64,000 nucleotides of DNA from JAAYCI01 sp031549285 (GCA_031549285.1 JAVBPZ010000007.1:62001-126000), one strand, 5' to 3'; shown: positions 53,801-62,193, numbered from the stretch's first letter. Notes: generated by a model not told the origin, from the sequence alone. Numbers and translations: made by a program.

Positions 53801-54293
53801 ATGCACCATTGTAAAAATCAAGTTCTACACCACCAAATCGAACGATGTGATGGCGTTTGCAACAGTGGAGGATTTGACCGGCACCATGGAGGCGCTCATC
53901 TTCCCAAAGGTGCTGATGGACGCAAACGCGGTGGTGCAGGAAAATGCGGTGGTTATCCTGCGGGGGCGCACCTCGGTAAAGGAAGAGGAAGACCCCAAGA
54001 TCCTGGTGGATGAAGTGAAGGATGTGAAAGAAGCCAACCCCGAAAAAGTGCGGGTGCAGGCATCCGGCGCACAGCAGGGGCTATATGTAAAGGTTCCCAG
54101 CCGCGAGAGCGACGAATACCGGCAGCTTTCGAATCTTTTGTCCATTTTTGAAGGCAACTGGCCGGTCTACATTCGCTTTGCAGACACGCAAAAGATGACC
54201 CGCGCGCCATCCTCCATGTGGACCATGCACAATGAAACACTGATAAAAGAACTGAAAAGCCTGTTGGGGGAGACAAACGTTGCCGTCCGGTGA
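50814..54293 (+). CDS. dnaE: DNA polymerase III alpha subunit (DnaE)
   Basis: The 1159-residue C-family polymerase has an N-terminal PHP domain with HLHLHTEYS, the catalytic aspartates in PDFDIDF near 399-405, GPGRGSGAGS, the NKSHAAAYAVVAYQTAYLK region, and a C-terminal OB fold (about 980-1060). It lacks the inserted 3'-5' exonuclease of PolC, so it is the DnaE type; a PolC is expected elsewhere in a Firmicute. The ATG at 50814 has AAAGGAAA about eight bases upstream; the frame from 50742 is an extension. pfkA follows with its own promoter. Confidence 0.97.
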   Translation: MPQTQPFVHLHLHTEYSLLDGACRIDRLMQRVKDLGQDTVAITDHGAMYGCVDFYKAAKKAGIKPIIGCEVYVATRTRHDKVSHVDGNNHLILLCKNETGYKNLIKMVSLGFTEGFYSKPRVDKELLEQYHEGLVCLSACLAGEVPQALLAGDYDRAKETVQWFEGLFGHGNYYIEIQDHGLPEQRTVLPGLIRLSQETGIPLVATNDAHYLTKDDARVQEILVCIQTSKTLQDDDKLEFGTDEFYVKSAEEMYTLFSAVPEACANTAKIAELCAFEYEFGVTKLPYFEAPDGRDNEEYFRSLCEDGLRRHYGENPAPEVRERLEYEISIISRMGYTNYYLIVADFIRYARSKGIPVGPGRGSGAGSIAAYCTGITGIDPLKYALLFERFLNPERVSMPDFDIDFCYERRGEVIEYVINKYGADHVAQIITFGTMAARGAIRDVGRVLDIPYQKVDTVAKMVPMELKMTLERALQVSKPLAEECRNDPAIKELIESAMKLEGMPRHASTHAAGVVITPQAASEYVPLATNEGSAVTQFTMGIIEELGLLKMDFLGLRTLTVISDAEKMIQKNNPDFSIDGLAYDDAAVYDLLSRGDTDGVFQLESGGMKQTLVGLKPRTFEDIIALISLYRPGPMDSIPAYIRGRHNPRSVRYKTEKLAPILDVTYGCIVYQEQVMQIFRQLAGFSYGQADIVRRAMSKKKHDVMEQQRQYFIFGNQEPGHECAGCIANGVPAGVANQIFDDMSSFASYAFNKSHAAAYAVVAYQTAYLKCHYAKEFMAALLTSVLEFTGKVIEYISEAQKLGIQVLPPDINSSDMGFTVQGEDIRYGLLALKNVGHNLIRSVVQKRADDGPYRSLYDFCLRMNGTEVNRRAVESFIKSGAFDSIEKNRHAMMLSVEGILKSVETNRRKNLDGQLNLFGQLEDGDEAAKDDYRLPDCDEYPKDMLLQQEKEVSGLFLSGHPLEAYRAVIDKVSNCTINELLGEEEAGRDGRPVSLVCTIVKIKFYTTKSNDVMAFATVEDLTGTMEALIFPKVLMDANAVVQENAVVILRGRTSVKEEEDPKILVDEVKDVKEANPEKVRVQASGAQQGLYVKVPSRESDEYRQLSNLLSIFEGNWPVYIRFADTQKMTRAPSSMWTMHNETLIKELKSLLGETNVAVR

Positions 54294-54321
54294 AGGTTTT
54301 GCTGGAATTAACAAAAAATGC

Positions 54322-54350
54322 TTGTTTTATGTGGGTCAGACCGCTAAAAT
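54322..54350 (+). promoter_or_regulatory. Promoter of pfkA
   Basis: TTGTTT (54322-54327), a 17-base spacer and TAAAAT (54345-54350) lie 51 bases upstream of pfkA and just after the dnaE stop codon. Confidence 0.65.
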
Positions 54351-54400
54351 AGGGAAAGGCCAAAGTTGTACCATACAAGAACGGTAGAGGGGAAATAATC

Positions 54401-55378
54401 ATGGATGATCTGAAGTATAAAAAAATTGGTGTCTTAACCAGCGGCGGCGACGCCCCGGGCATGAACGCAGCCATACGCGCGGTGGTGCGTACCGCATTGG
54501 CCCGCGGCATGAAGGTTGCCGGTATCCGCCACGGGTACGAGGGGCTGATTGAGGATTCCGTTTTTGAAATGCATCTGCGCAGTGTGTCGGAAATCATCCA
54601 CCGTGGCGGCACTGTTTTGTACACCGCGCGCAGTCCGGAGTTTTTAACCCTGGCCGGACAGGAAACCGCGGCGGCAAACTGCCGCAAGCATGAGATAGAC
54701 GCGGTGGTGGTCATTGGTGGTGATGGCTCGTTCCGCGGCGCGCGCGACCTGGAGGCGCAGGGTGTTCCTTGCCTGTGCTTGCCGGGGACCATAGACAATG
54801 ACATTGGCAGCACCGACTATACCATCGGGTTCGACTCTGCCATGAACACCGCCATGGAAATGATAGACAAACTGCGCGACACCACCCAAAGCCACGAACG
54901 CTGCAGCGTGGTGGAGGTAATGGGCCATGGGGCGGGGTACATTGCCGCAAACATTGGCCTGGCCGCCGGGGCGGTAATTACCGTGGTGCCGGAAAAACCG
55001 GTGGATGTGGACGCGGACATTGTGCCGCGCCTAAAATCCACCAAGAAAAACGGCAAAAAACACTTTATCATCATTGTGGCGGAAGGTACCAAGGACTCTT
55101 ACCAGCTGGCAAAAGAGCTGGAGGAAAAAACCGGCATTGAAACCAGGGCTACGGTACTGGGGCATGTTCAGCGCGGCGGTTCACCCACCATTCGGGATCG
55201 TGTGGCGGCTACTCGCCTGGGGTACCGCGCGGTGGACCTGCTGTCCCATGGGGTGGCCAACCGCGTGGTCGGCTTCCGGGCAGAGGACATCGTGGACTAT
55301 GATATTGGGGAAGCGCTGGGCATGAAGAACCAGCTGGATGTTTCGCTGCTGGATATTTCCAGCGTGCTGTCGGTGTAA
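54401..55378 (+). CDS. pfkA: ATP-dependent 6-phosphofructokinase
   Basis: PfkA phosphorylates fructose-6-phosphate at the committed step of glycolysis. The 325-residue protein has LTSGGDAPGMNAAIR, the GGDGS loop near 106-110 (Gly at the position typical of ATP-using rather than pyrophosphate-using enzymes), PGTIDNDI with the catalytic Asp, MGHGAGYIA, and GHVQRGGSPT. Length is exactly family-typical. AGAGGGGAAATAATC precedes the ATG. dnaE-pfkA adjacency is common in Clostridia. Confidence 0.97.
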   Translation: MDDLKYKKIGVLTSGGDAPGMNAAIRAVVRTALARGMKVAGIRHGYEGLIEDSVFEMHLRSVSEIIHRGGTVLYTARSPEFLTLAGQETAAANCRKHEIDAVVVIGGDGSFRGARDLEAQGVPCLCLPGTIDNDIGSTDYTIGFDSAMNTAMEMIDKLRDTTQSHERCSVVEVMGHGAGYIAANIGLAAGAVITVVPEKPVDVDADIVPRLKSTKKNGKKHFIIIVAEGTKDSYQLAKELEEKTGIETRATVLGHVQRGGSPTIRDRVAATRLGYRAVDLLSHGVANRVVGFRAEDIVDYDIGEALGMKNQLDVSLLDISSVLSV

Positions 55379-55450
55379 CTGGAGGGAACGGCGAACCCCA
55401 TATATTTGCGTGCAGTTCTTTTGTTGCCAAGCATGGTGTGTCTATACAAC

Positions 55451-55491
55451 CGCCGGCGGTTTCCCTGTGGGGTTTCCGCCGGCGTCTTTTT
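55451..55491 (+). terminator. Rho-independent terminator of pfkA
   Basis: CGCCGGCGG (55451-55459) pairs with CCGCCGGCG (55476-55484) around a 16-base loop, followed by TCTTTTT. Confidence 0.9.
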
Positions 55492-55569
55492 GCGTTCTTT
55501 TTTGGGAATGGCAAAATTGTTAACACAATGAAAAAAATACCGTAAAATGTGGCGGTTGCCCACCATTTG

Positions 55570-55578
55570 TGATATAAT
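55570..55578 (+). promoter_or_regulatory. Extended -10 promoter of ligA
   Basis: TGATATAAT is a perfect extended -10 element about 114 bases before the ligA start. The nearby TTGCCC (55556) is only 11 bases away and cannot be its -35. Confidence 0.55.
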
Positions 55579-55691
55579 CATTCTCGGCTGAAAAGCCGCG
55601 CGGCACCTTGCGCTGTCGGCAAAATCATGCAGGCCAGCAGCGGCGTTATCCGCGGGAAAACACAACGAATGCACAGGATGAGGAAACGAAA

Positions 55692-57677
55692 ATGGATTTT
55701 GAAACTGCAAAAAAACGGGCAGAGCTTCTGCGCCGTGAAATCCAACGCGCGAACCACCTGTATTATGATGAGGACCGGCCGGACATTTCCGACTATGACT
55801 ATGACGCCATGATGCGGGAACTGTCGGAAATAGAGGCGGAGTTCCCGAAGCTGGCCAGCGTCACCTCGCCCACACAGGAGGTTGGCGGTACCCCCAGCGG
55901 CCGTTTTGCAAAGGTAACCCATGCGGTGAAGATGGAAAGCTTGCAGGATGCCTTCAGTGAAGACGAACTGCGGGAGTTTGACACCCGTGTGCGGGAAGAG
56001 TTCCCCGATGTACAATATGTGGTGGAGGTGAAGATCGACGGCCTGTCGGTCAGCCTCAGTTACGAAAACGGCCGGTTTGCGGCAGGCTCCACCCGGGGCG
56101 ACGGCGTGGTGGGCGAAGACGTTACTGCAAACCTGGCTACTATTCGCGACCTGCCAAAACAGCTGCCAAACCCGCCGGAATTTCTGGAGGTACGGGGCGA
56201 AGTATACATGCCGAAGGAAGCCTTTGAGGCGTTTTTCACCCAGCAGCAGGACGAGGACAAACCCCTGCCCAAAAACCCGCGCAATGCCGCAGCGGGCAGC
56301 CTGCGGCAAAAGGACGCCGCCGTCACCGCTACGCGCGGGCTTTCGCTGTTTGTGTTCAACGTACAGCAGATACGCGGCAAGGAACTGGCTGGTCATAAAG
56401 AAAGCCTGGACTACCTGAAAAGCCTGGGGTTCCCGGTAAGTCCCCGGTATAATTTGTACAACAACATAAACGATGCGATAGAGGAAATCCACAATATCGG
56501 CCGGCTGCGCGGTTCGCTGTCGTTCGATATTGACGGCGCGGTTATTAAGGTGGATAGCTTTTCCCAGCGGCGTACCCTCGGCAGCACCAGCAAATATCCC
56601 CGCTGGGCCATCGCGTTCAAGTACCCGCCGGAGGAAAAAGATTCCACGCTGCTGGCCATAGACGTGACGGTGGGCCGTACCGGTGTGCTGACCCCCACCG
56701 CTGTGTTCCAGCCCATTTTGCTGGCGGGCAGCACGGTGGCGCGGGCCGCCCTGCACAACGAGGACTATATCCGCGAGAAGGATATCCGCATTGGCGATAC
56801 CATCCGCGTAAGCAAGGCCGGGGACGTTATCCCGGAGGTACTGGCGGTGGTGGAGCACGCCCCCGGCGCAGTGCCGTTCCAAATGCCCCGGCACTGCCCC
56901 TCCTGCGGGGAAGCGGTGACCCGCCTGCCGGATGAAGCGGCGCTGCGCTGCCAAAACCCGGAGTGCCCAGCCCAGGCGCTGCGCAACCTGCAGCATTTTG
57001 CCAGCCGGGCCGCCATGGATATTGACGGCATGGGCGAGGCGGTGTGCACCCAGCTGTACGAAAAAGGCTATGTGAAAAACGCCGCGGATATTTATGCGCT
57101 GACCGAGGCACAGCTCTTGACCTTGGACAAGTTTAAGGAAAAATCTGCCGAGAACTTGTTGCGGGGCATTGCGGTTTCAAAAGAACGGAACCTGGACAAG
57201 CTGGTGTTCGCACTGGGCATACGGAACATCGGGGAGCGTGCGGCGGCGCTGCTGGCGGAACATTTTGGCAGCATGGATGCCATTGCCGCCGCTGGCGAGG
57301 AAGAGATAGCGGCGATAGAAGGCTTCGGCAACGTGATGGCCAAAAGTGTGCTGGATTTCTTTAGTAAGGCCGGCACGGCGGACCTGTTGCAGCGCCTTAC
57401 GGTCGCCGGGGTGAACATGACCTACACCGGCACCCGCAAGGGTACCAGCCTGGCCGGGCTTACCATTGTAGTTACCGGCACGCTACCCGGCCTCTCCCGT
57501 GACGAAGCCGAGGCACTAATCATGCAGAACGGCGGCAAGGCGGCGGGCTCGGTCAGCAAAAAAACCAGCTATGTGCTGGCGGGCGAGGCCGCGGGGTCTA
57601 AGCTGACAAAAGCCCATGAACTGGGCGTTCCGGTGCTGGATGAAACAGCTTTTTTGCAGATGATACAAGGCGAATGA
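55692..57677 (+). CDS. ligA: NAD-dependent DNA ligase
   Basis: LigA seals nicks during replication and repair. The 661-residue protein has the NAD-binding N-terminal domain Ia (YYDEDRPDISDYDYD), the nucleotidyltransferase domain with catalytic Lys114 in VEVKIDGLS, an OB fold, a Zn finger (CPSCG ... CQNPEC), helix-hairpin-helix repeats (IRNIGERAA, IEGFGNVMA), and a C-terminal BRCT domain (about 585-661). The ATG at 55692 follows AGGAAACGAAA; the longer frame is an artefact. Its stop codon lies inside a terminator hairpin before gatC. Confidence 0.98.
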   Translation: MDFETAKKRAELLRREIQRANHLYYDEDRPDISDYDYDAMMRELSEIEAEFPKLASVTSPTQEVGGTPSGRFAKVTHAVKMESLQDAFSEDELREFDTRVREEFPDVQYVVEVKIDGLSVSLSYENGRFAAGSTRGDGVVGEDVTANLATIRDLPKQLPNPPEFLEVRGEVYMPKEAFEAFFTQQQDEDKPLPKNPRNAAAGSLRQKDAAVTATRGLSLFVFNVQQIRGKELAGHKESLDYLKSLGFPVSPRYNLYNNINDAIEEIHNIGRLRGSLSFDIDGAVIKVDSFSQRRTLGSTSKYPRWAIAFKYPPEEKDSTLLAIDVTVGRTGVLTPTAVFQPILLAGSTVARAALHNEDYIREKDIRIGDTIRVSKAGDVIPEVLAVVEHAPGAVPFQMPRHCPSCGEAVTRLPDEAALRCQNPECPAQALRNLQHFASRAAMDIDGMGEAVCTQLYEKGYVKNAADIYALTEAQLLTLDKFKEKSAENLLRGIAVSKERNLDKLVFALGIRNIGERAAALLAEHFGSMDAIAAAGEEEIAAIEGFGNVMAKSVLDFFSKAGTADLLQRLTVAGVNMTYTGTRKGTSLAGLTIVVTGTLPGLSRDEAEALIMQNGGKAAGSVSKKTSYVLAGEAAGSKLTKAHELGVPVLDETAFLQMIQGE

Positions 57678-57699
57678 AACAACCGTTTCATCGCCTTTT
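57667..57699 (+). terminator. Terminator overlapping the ligA stop codon
   Basis: AAGGCGAATGAAAC (57667-57680) and GTTTCATCGCCTTTT (57685-57699) pair as 14 bases with one bulged A, around an AACC loop, and the right arm ends in TTTT. It sits 16 bases before the gatC start codon. Confidence 0.75.
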
Positions 57700-57715
57700 A
57701 ACAGGAGGAAATAGC

Positions 57716-57985
57716 ATGGAAATTGATGTGCAACACATTGCGGCACTGGCAAAGCTGCGGCTGGAAGAGGACAAGGTGCCCCGCTTTGCAAAGGAAATGG
57801 CTGGCATTTTGCAGATGGTGGAAAACCTGCCGGAATTATCAGAAGAGGGTGCGCTGCTGGATACCGGGAACACCATGGGCCTGCGGCCGGACGTGGTGCG
57901 CCCCTCCGCGCCGCGGGAGGAGATCCTGCAGAATGCGCCGGATGTAACGGATGGCTGTTTCCTGGTGCCGAAAACAGTGGATTAA
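57716..57985 (+). CDS. gatC: Asp/Glu-tRNA amidotransferase subunit C
   Basis: GatC is the small belt-like subunit stabilising GatAB. The 89-residue protein has the family layout: VQHIAALAKLRLEEDKVPRF and ENLPELSEEGALLDTGN, ending with DGCFLVPKTVD. AGGAGGAA lies five bases before the ATG at 57716. It starts the gatCAB operon, whose presence implies that Gln- and/or Asn-tRNA are made by transamidation. No separate promoter is visible after the terminator at 57667-57699. Confidence 0.96.
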   Translation: MEIDVQHIAALAKLRLEEDKVPRFAKEMAGILQMVENLPELSEEGALLDTGNTMGLRPDVVRPSAPREEILQNAPDVTDGCFLVPKTVD

Positions 57986-58078
57986 GGATTTTCCAAAATA
58001 CCGGCGCAGATGCGGCTCAGGGTAACGCCCGGCCCGCTGCCAGCCCGGTTACTATCGGAATCACATAGGGAGGAAGTC

Positions 58079-59536
58079 ATGGAGTTGTATAAAAAATCCG
58101 CCACCCAGCTGGCGGCCATGCTGCGCAAAAAAGAGGTAACCGCCGCCGAAATTTCGGCGGATATCTTTGCGCGCATTTCGTCGGTGGACGGCCAGGTGAA
58201 CGCCTTTTTGTGCCGCATGCAGGATAGCGCGGCCGAAACAGCGGCGGCGGTGGACCAAAAAATAGCCGCCGGGGAAGAAATAAGCCCGCTGGCGGGCATT
58301 CCGGTGGCGCTGAAAGACAACCTGTGTACCAAAGGGACCGCCACCACCTGTGCCTCGCGCATGTTGGAGACATTTGTCCCCACCTACAGCGCCACAGTGG
58401 TGGAAAAACTGCAGGCGGCGGACGTGCCGCTGGCAGGCAAACTGAATATGGATGAGTTCGCTATGGGTTCCTCCGGTGAAACATCGTACTTTGGCGCGGC
58501 GAAAAACCCCTGGGACACTTCGCGGGTCACCGGCGGGTCTTCCGCCGGCTGTGGCGCGGCGGTGGCGGCTTGCGAGGTTCCGCTGGCGCTGGGCAGTGAC
58601 ACCGGCGGGTCCATCCGCACCCCGGCGGCGTTCTGCGGCGTGGTGGGGCTGAAGCCCACCTACGGCGCGGTATCGCGCTATGGTGCGGTGGCCATGGCGT
58701 CGTCGCTGGACCAGATAGGCCCCATGGGCCGCACGGTGGACGACGTGGCCTTGCTGTTTTCCGCTATTGCCGGGCCGGACATGGCGCGGGACGCCACCAG
58801 CAAGGAGTATTCCTTCGATGGCATGCTGGAGGACGGCATAAAAGGCAAGACCCTGGGCGTGCCGAAGGAATTTTTTGGCCCCGGGGTTTCCACGGAAGTG
58901 AAAGCCGCCGTGGAGCAGGCGATCCAACAACTGGAAGCGCAGGGTGCGGCTGTGCGGGAAATTTCTATTCCGTCCGCGGGGTACGCGCTGTCGGCGTATT
59001 ACATCATCTCCTCGGCAGAGGCATCCTCCAACATGGCCCGATACGACGGCATCCGCTATGGCTATTCCGCCCACGCGGGCGGCAGTTTGGATGATCTGTA
59101 CATCACCAACCGCAGCCAGGGTCTTGGCGATGAAGTGAAACGGCGCATCATGCTGGGAACCTATGTGCTATCCAGCGGCTATTACGACGCCTACTACAAA
59201 CGCGCAAAGCTGCTGCAAAAGCAGATTGCAAAAGAATTTGAGGCGGCGTTTGCCGGGTGCGACCTGCTGGTGGCGCCCACCACCACCACCACGGCGTACA
59301 AGCTGGGCGAAAAAGTAAGCGACCCGCTGGCTATGTATGCTGGCGACGTGCTGACGGTACCCATGAACATCGCCGGGCTGCCGGCGCTCAGCCTGCCGTG
59401 TGGCCTGGACGCTGGCGGTCTGCCCATTGGCATGCAGATCATCGGCCCCAAATGGAGCGAAAAGGCAATTTTGTCGGCGGCGAAATGCTATGAGACGGCG
59501 GTGGGTGGTTTCGCGGTGAAGGAGATGGCGATATGA
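58079..59536 (+). CDS. gatA: Asp/Glu-tRNA amidotransferase subunit A
   Basis: GatA is the glutaminase of the transamidosome, releasing ammonia for GatB. The 485-residue amidase-signature protein has the Ser-cisSer-Lys triad: Lys near 79 (ALKDNL), cis-Ser in GGSSAG near 154, and the nucleophile in SDTGGSIRTPA near 178, followed by GLKPTYG. The ATG at 58079 has AGGGAGGAAG upstream. It ends in ATGA shared with gatB. Confidence 0.97.
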   Translation: MELYKKSATQLAAMLRKKEVTAAEISADIFARISSVDGQVNAFLCRMQDSAAETAAAVDQKIAAGEEISPLAGIPVALKDNLCTKGTATTCASRMLETFVPTYSATVVEKLQAADVPLAGKLNMDEFAMGSSGETSYFGAAKNPWDTSRVTGGSSAGCGAAVAACEVPLALGSDTGGSIRTPAAFCGVVGLKPTYGAVSRYGAVAMASSLDQIGPMGRTVDDVALLFSAIAGPDMARDATSKEYSFDGMLEDGIKGKTLGVPKEFFGPGVSTEVKAAVEQAIQQLEAQGAAVREISIPSAGYALSAYYIISSAEASSNMARYDGIRYGYSAHAGGSLDDLYITNRSQGLGDEVKRRIMLGTYVLSSGYYDAYYKRAKLLQKQIAKEFEAAFAGCDLLVAPTTTTTAYKLGEKVSDPLAMYAGDVLTVPMNIAGLPALSLPCGLDAGGLPIGMQIIGPKWSEKAILSAAKCYETAVGGFAVKEMAI

Positions 59537-60969
59537 ATGAAGCATATGAGATGGTGATTGGCCTGGAGGTTCACTGCGAGCTGGCCACCGAGAGCAAAAT
59601 ATTCTGCGGCTGTAAAAACGAATTTGGCGCCGAGCCCAACACCCAGTGCTGCCCGGTGTGTACCGGCATGCCCGGCACACTGCCCATGCTGAACGAAAAG
59701 GTGGTGGAGTATGCCGTAAAGATGGGCCACGCCACCCATTGCCAGATACACAACGTAACCAAGATGGACCGCAAAAACTACTTTTACCCGGACCTGGCAA
59801 AGGCATACCAGATCAGCCAGTTTGACGTGCCCATCTGCGAGGGCGGCTACCTGGACGTACTGGTGAACGACGAGGTGCGGCGGGTGGGCATCACCCGCAT
59901 TCATATGGAGGAGGACGCCGGCAAGCTGATTCATGACGAGGAAACCGGCGGAACCCTGGCGGATGACAACCGTGCCGGTGTGCCGCTCATCGAGATTGTA
60001 TCCGAGCCGGACATGCGCAGTGCGGACGAGGCAAAGGCATATATGGAATCCATCGCGTCCATTTTACTGTACCTGGGCATTTCCGATGCCAAGATGCAGG
60101 AGGGCAGCCTGCGGGCAGACGTGAACATTTCCCTGCGGCCGCGCGGCCAGGCGGAGTACGGCACCCGGACCGAGACCAAAAACGTAAACAGTTTTTCGGC
60201 GGTGTATAGGGCTATTTTGGCCGAGGCGGAACGCCAGAGCGAGATTTTGTCCAAAGGGGGCAAAATCAGCCAGGAGACCCGCCGCTGGGACGACGCCAAA
60301 GCAAAAAGCATTGTGATGCGCACCAAGGAAGATGCGCAGGACTACCGCTATTTCCCGGACCCGGACCAACTTACCTTTGTGGTGCCGATGGAACAGGTGG
60401 AAGCGTTGAGGGCCGAAATACCGGAGCTGCCGTTTGAAAAAACGCAGCGGTATATGCAACAGGCAGGCCTGTCCCAGTACGACGCGGTGCTGCTGACCGC
60501 GGACAAAGCCCGGGCGGATTTCTTCGATGCCGCCGCCGCGCTGCAGGTGTGTGAAGTTAAAGCCCTTGCCAACTGGTTGCTGGGCGATGTCCTGAAATGT
60601 TTGAACGACCAGGAGCTGGCGCTGCAGGACACGAAACTGACCCCGGAAAACCTGGCAAACATGATTGCCATGATAGAAAAAGGAACCATTTCCGGCGCGG
60701 CTGGCAAAAAGGTGCTGCCGGTATTGCTGGAAAAAGACGTGGCCCCTGCCGCTGTGGTGCAGGAAATGGGCCTGGGGCAGATCAGCGATTCTTCCGCCCT
60801 GGCCGGTGTAGTGGACCGGGTGCTGGCCGCAAACCCGAAGGCTGTGGAAGATTACAAAAGCGGCAAAACCAGCGTGCTGGGCTTTTTGGTGGGGCAGTGC
60901 ATGAAGGAAAGCAAAGGCCAGGGCAACCCCGCCGTGATGAAAGAACTGCTGGAAAAAGCGCTGGGCTAA
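59533..60969 (+). CDS. gatB: Asp/Glu-tRNA amidotransferase subunit B
   Basis: GatB phosphorylates the tRNA-bound Glu/Asp and amidates it. The 478-residue protein has GLEVHCEL, the zinc-site CGC/CCPVC cysteines, RKNYFYPDL, RADVNIS, and a C-terminal YqeY-like helical tRNA-binding tail (about 330-478) with VGQCMKESKGQGNP. The start ATG overlaps the gatA stop by four bases, giving translational coupling. A promoter for asp23 begins 24 bases after its stop codon. Confidence 0.97.
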   Translation: MNEAYEMVIGLEVHCELATESKIFCGCKNEFGAEPNTQCCPVCTGMPGTLPMLNEKVVEYAVKMGHATHCQIHNVTKMDRKNYFYPDLAKAYQISQFDVPICEGGYLDVLVNDEVRRVGITRIHMEEDAGKLIHDEETGGTLADDNRAGVPLIEIVSEPDMRSADEAKAYMESIASILLYLGISDAKMQEGSLRADVNISLRPRGQAEYGTRTETKNVNSFSAVYRAILAEAERQSEILSKGGKISQETRRWDDAKAKSIVMRTKEDAQDYRYFPDPDQLTFVVPMEQVEALRAEIPELPFEKTQRYMQQAGLSQYDAVLLTADKARADFFDAAAALQVCEVKALANWLLGDVLKCLNDQELALQDTKLTPENLANMIAMIEKGTISGAAGKKVLPVLLEKDVAPAAVVQEMGLGQISDSSALAGVVDRVLAANPKAVEDYKSGKTSVLGFLVGQCMKESKGQGNPAVMKELLEKALG

Positions 60970-60992
60970 GGTGTGAGTAAGGTTTTCACCGG

Positions 60993-61021
60993 TTGTGCAA
61001 CCCCGGGGAAGATGCTATACT
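60993..61021 (+). promoter_or_regulatory. Promoter of asp23-nusB
   Basis: TTGTGC (60993-60998), a 17-base spacer and TATACT (61016-61021) preceded by TGC. The palindrome GGTTGTGCAACC (60991-61002) overlaps the -35 element and could be a repressor site. Confidence 0.7.
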
Positions 61022-61091
61022 AATTAGAATAGAAACCGGGCACCAACCGGGCGGACAGGCGCCTTTCATAAAGGGACAAAAGGAGACGGCT

Positions 61092-61469
61092 ATGGAAATA
61101 AAAGACGCGCAAAACCAGGGCGGCAGCCTGCAGATATCCAGCGAGGTAATTGAAAAGATTGCCCGTATGGCCGCGCTGGAGGTGGATGGCGTACAGCATG
61201 TGTCGGTAGGTACCGACGCAAACAAAAGCTTTATAGGTAAGCTGGCCCCGCAAAAGGCGGTACACGTGGACCCAAAGGATGACGTGGCCGACATTGAGAT
61301 ATCGCTGGTGGTAACGTATGGCGCCAAAATACCGGCGCTGAGCGAACAGGTGCAAAAGAACGTGAAGCAAGCGGTGCAAAACATGACCAGCATTATTGTT
61401 GGGCGTGTGGATGTGGTGGTGACCGGTGTTACCCCAAATGGTGACGCACCGCCGGCTGCAGCGGACTAG
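61092..61469 (+). CDS. Asp23/Gls24 family envelope protein
   Basis: The 125-residue protein carries an Asp23 (DUF322) domain: SSEVIEKIARMAALEVDGV followed by alternating strands (ISLVVTYGAKIPALSEQVQ) and VGRVDVVVTGV. In Staphylococcus Asp23 coats the membrane via AmaP; no AmaP gene is beside it here. The ATG at 61092 follows AAAGGAGAC; the upstream in-frame stretch falls inside the promoter. Its end is a short Pro/Ala tail. The asp23-nusB order is standard in Clostridia. Confidence 0.93.
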   Translation: MEIKDAQNQGGSLQISSEVIEKIARMAALEVDGVQHVSVGTDANKSFIGKLAPQKAVHVDPKDDVADIEISLVVTYGAKIPALSEQVQKNVKQAVQNMTSIIVGRVDVVVTGVTPNGDAPPAAAD

Positions 61470-61601
61470 TGCCGGGTTTGGTTGTTTACGCTGCGGCTGT
61501 GCGGGTTGATGCGGCATGGCAAATACCGAACCAAAACAGACGGAAGCCAGACTTCATTTACCCCGGAGGGCCGCGCACGGCGCCTCTGGCACGGGAGGAT
61601 C

Positions 61602-62189
61602 ATGAACAGACGCACAGCCAGACAAAACGCATTTATTGCCTTGTTTTCCTTTTCCTTTGGGGAAGACCTGGAGGAAATCATTACCGTCGCCTGCGAGGCG
61701 GATGCCGAGACCCCGCTGGATGATTTTGGCGCGGGGCTGCTGCGCACCTATGCTGCGCATGCCATACAGGTGGATGAACGTATTGAATCCAAGCTGAAAG
61801 GCTGGAAGGTAGAGCGGCTTTCGCGCGTTAGCCTGGCTATTTTGCGCTTGGCGGTGGCGGAGATGACCTTCGGCGACGGCGACATGGACAGCGTGTCCAT
61901 AAACGAGGCGGTAGAGCTGGCCAAAAAGTATGGCGACGAAGGGGACTATCAGTTCGTAAACGGGGTGCTGGGCAGCCTGTCACGGGAAAAATCTGCCGGT
62001 GACGCGCCGGCCGATGCTGCGAATGTTGTGTTGCCGGCAGAAGATGGCGCCGTTCCGGCAGAGTTGCCGCAGGCATTAGAAACGGTTGCGCCTGTGGAAG
62101 AACCAGTGCTGCCGGAAGCAGCAACGCCGGAAACAACCGCCCCCACAGAAACAGCGCCGAAAGAAAAACAAAAGAACGAGAGCAAGTGA
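61602..62189 (+). CDS. nusB: Transcription antitermination factor NusB with C-terminal extension
   Basis: NusB, with S10 (NusE), supports rRNA antitermination. Residues 1-135 are the NusB fold: MNRRTARQNAFIALFSFSF, WKVERLSRVSLAILRLAVAE split around residue 65-85, and SINEAVELAKKYGDEGDYQFVNGVL. Residues about 136-195 form an acidic, Ala/Pro/Glu/Thr-rich tail not found in typical 130-150-residue NusB. The ATG at 61602 follows GGGAGGAT. The next gene starts four bases after its stop codon. Confidence 0.94.
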   Translation: MNRRTARQNAFIALFSFSFGEDLEEIITVACEADAETPLDDFGAGLLRTYAAHAIQVDERIESKLKGWKVERLSRVSLAILRLAVAEMTFGDGDMDSVSINEAVELAKKYGDEGDYQFVNGVLGSLSREKSAGDAPADAANVVLPAEDGAVPAELPQALETVAPVEEPVLPEAATPETTAPTETAPKEKQKNESK

Positions 62190-62193
62190 GCCA

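Larger units (their letters stand above)
55379..55691. other. Intergenic region pfkA / ligA
   Basis: These 313 bases hold the pfkA terminator (55451-55491), an AT-rich stretch (about 55500-55550) and the ligA extended -10 (55570-55578), leaving a roughly 110-base leader before ligA. I see no ORF or repeat besides these. Confidence 0.6.

Noticed and set aside
55556..55578. TTGCCC as -35 for ligA
   Set aside because: Only 11 bases from the -10 element; the extended -10 alone is a better explanation.
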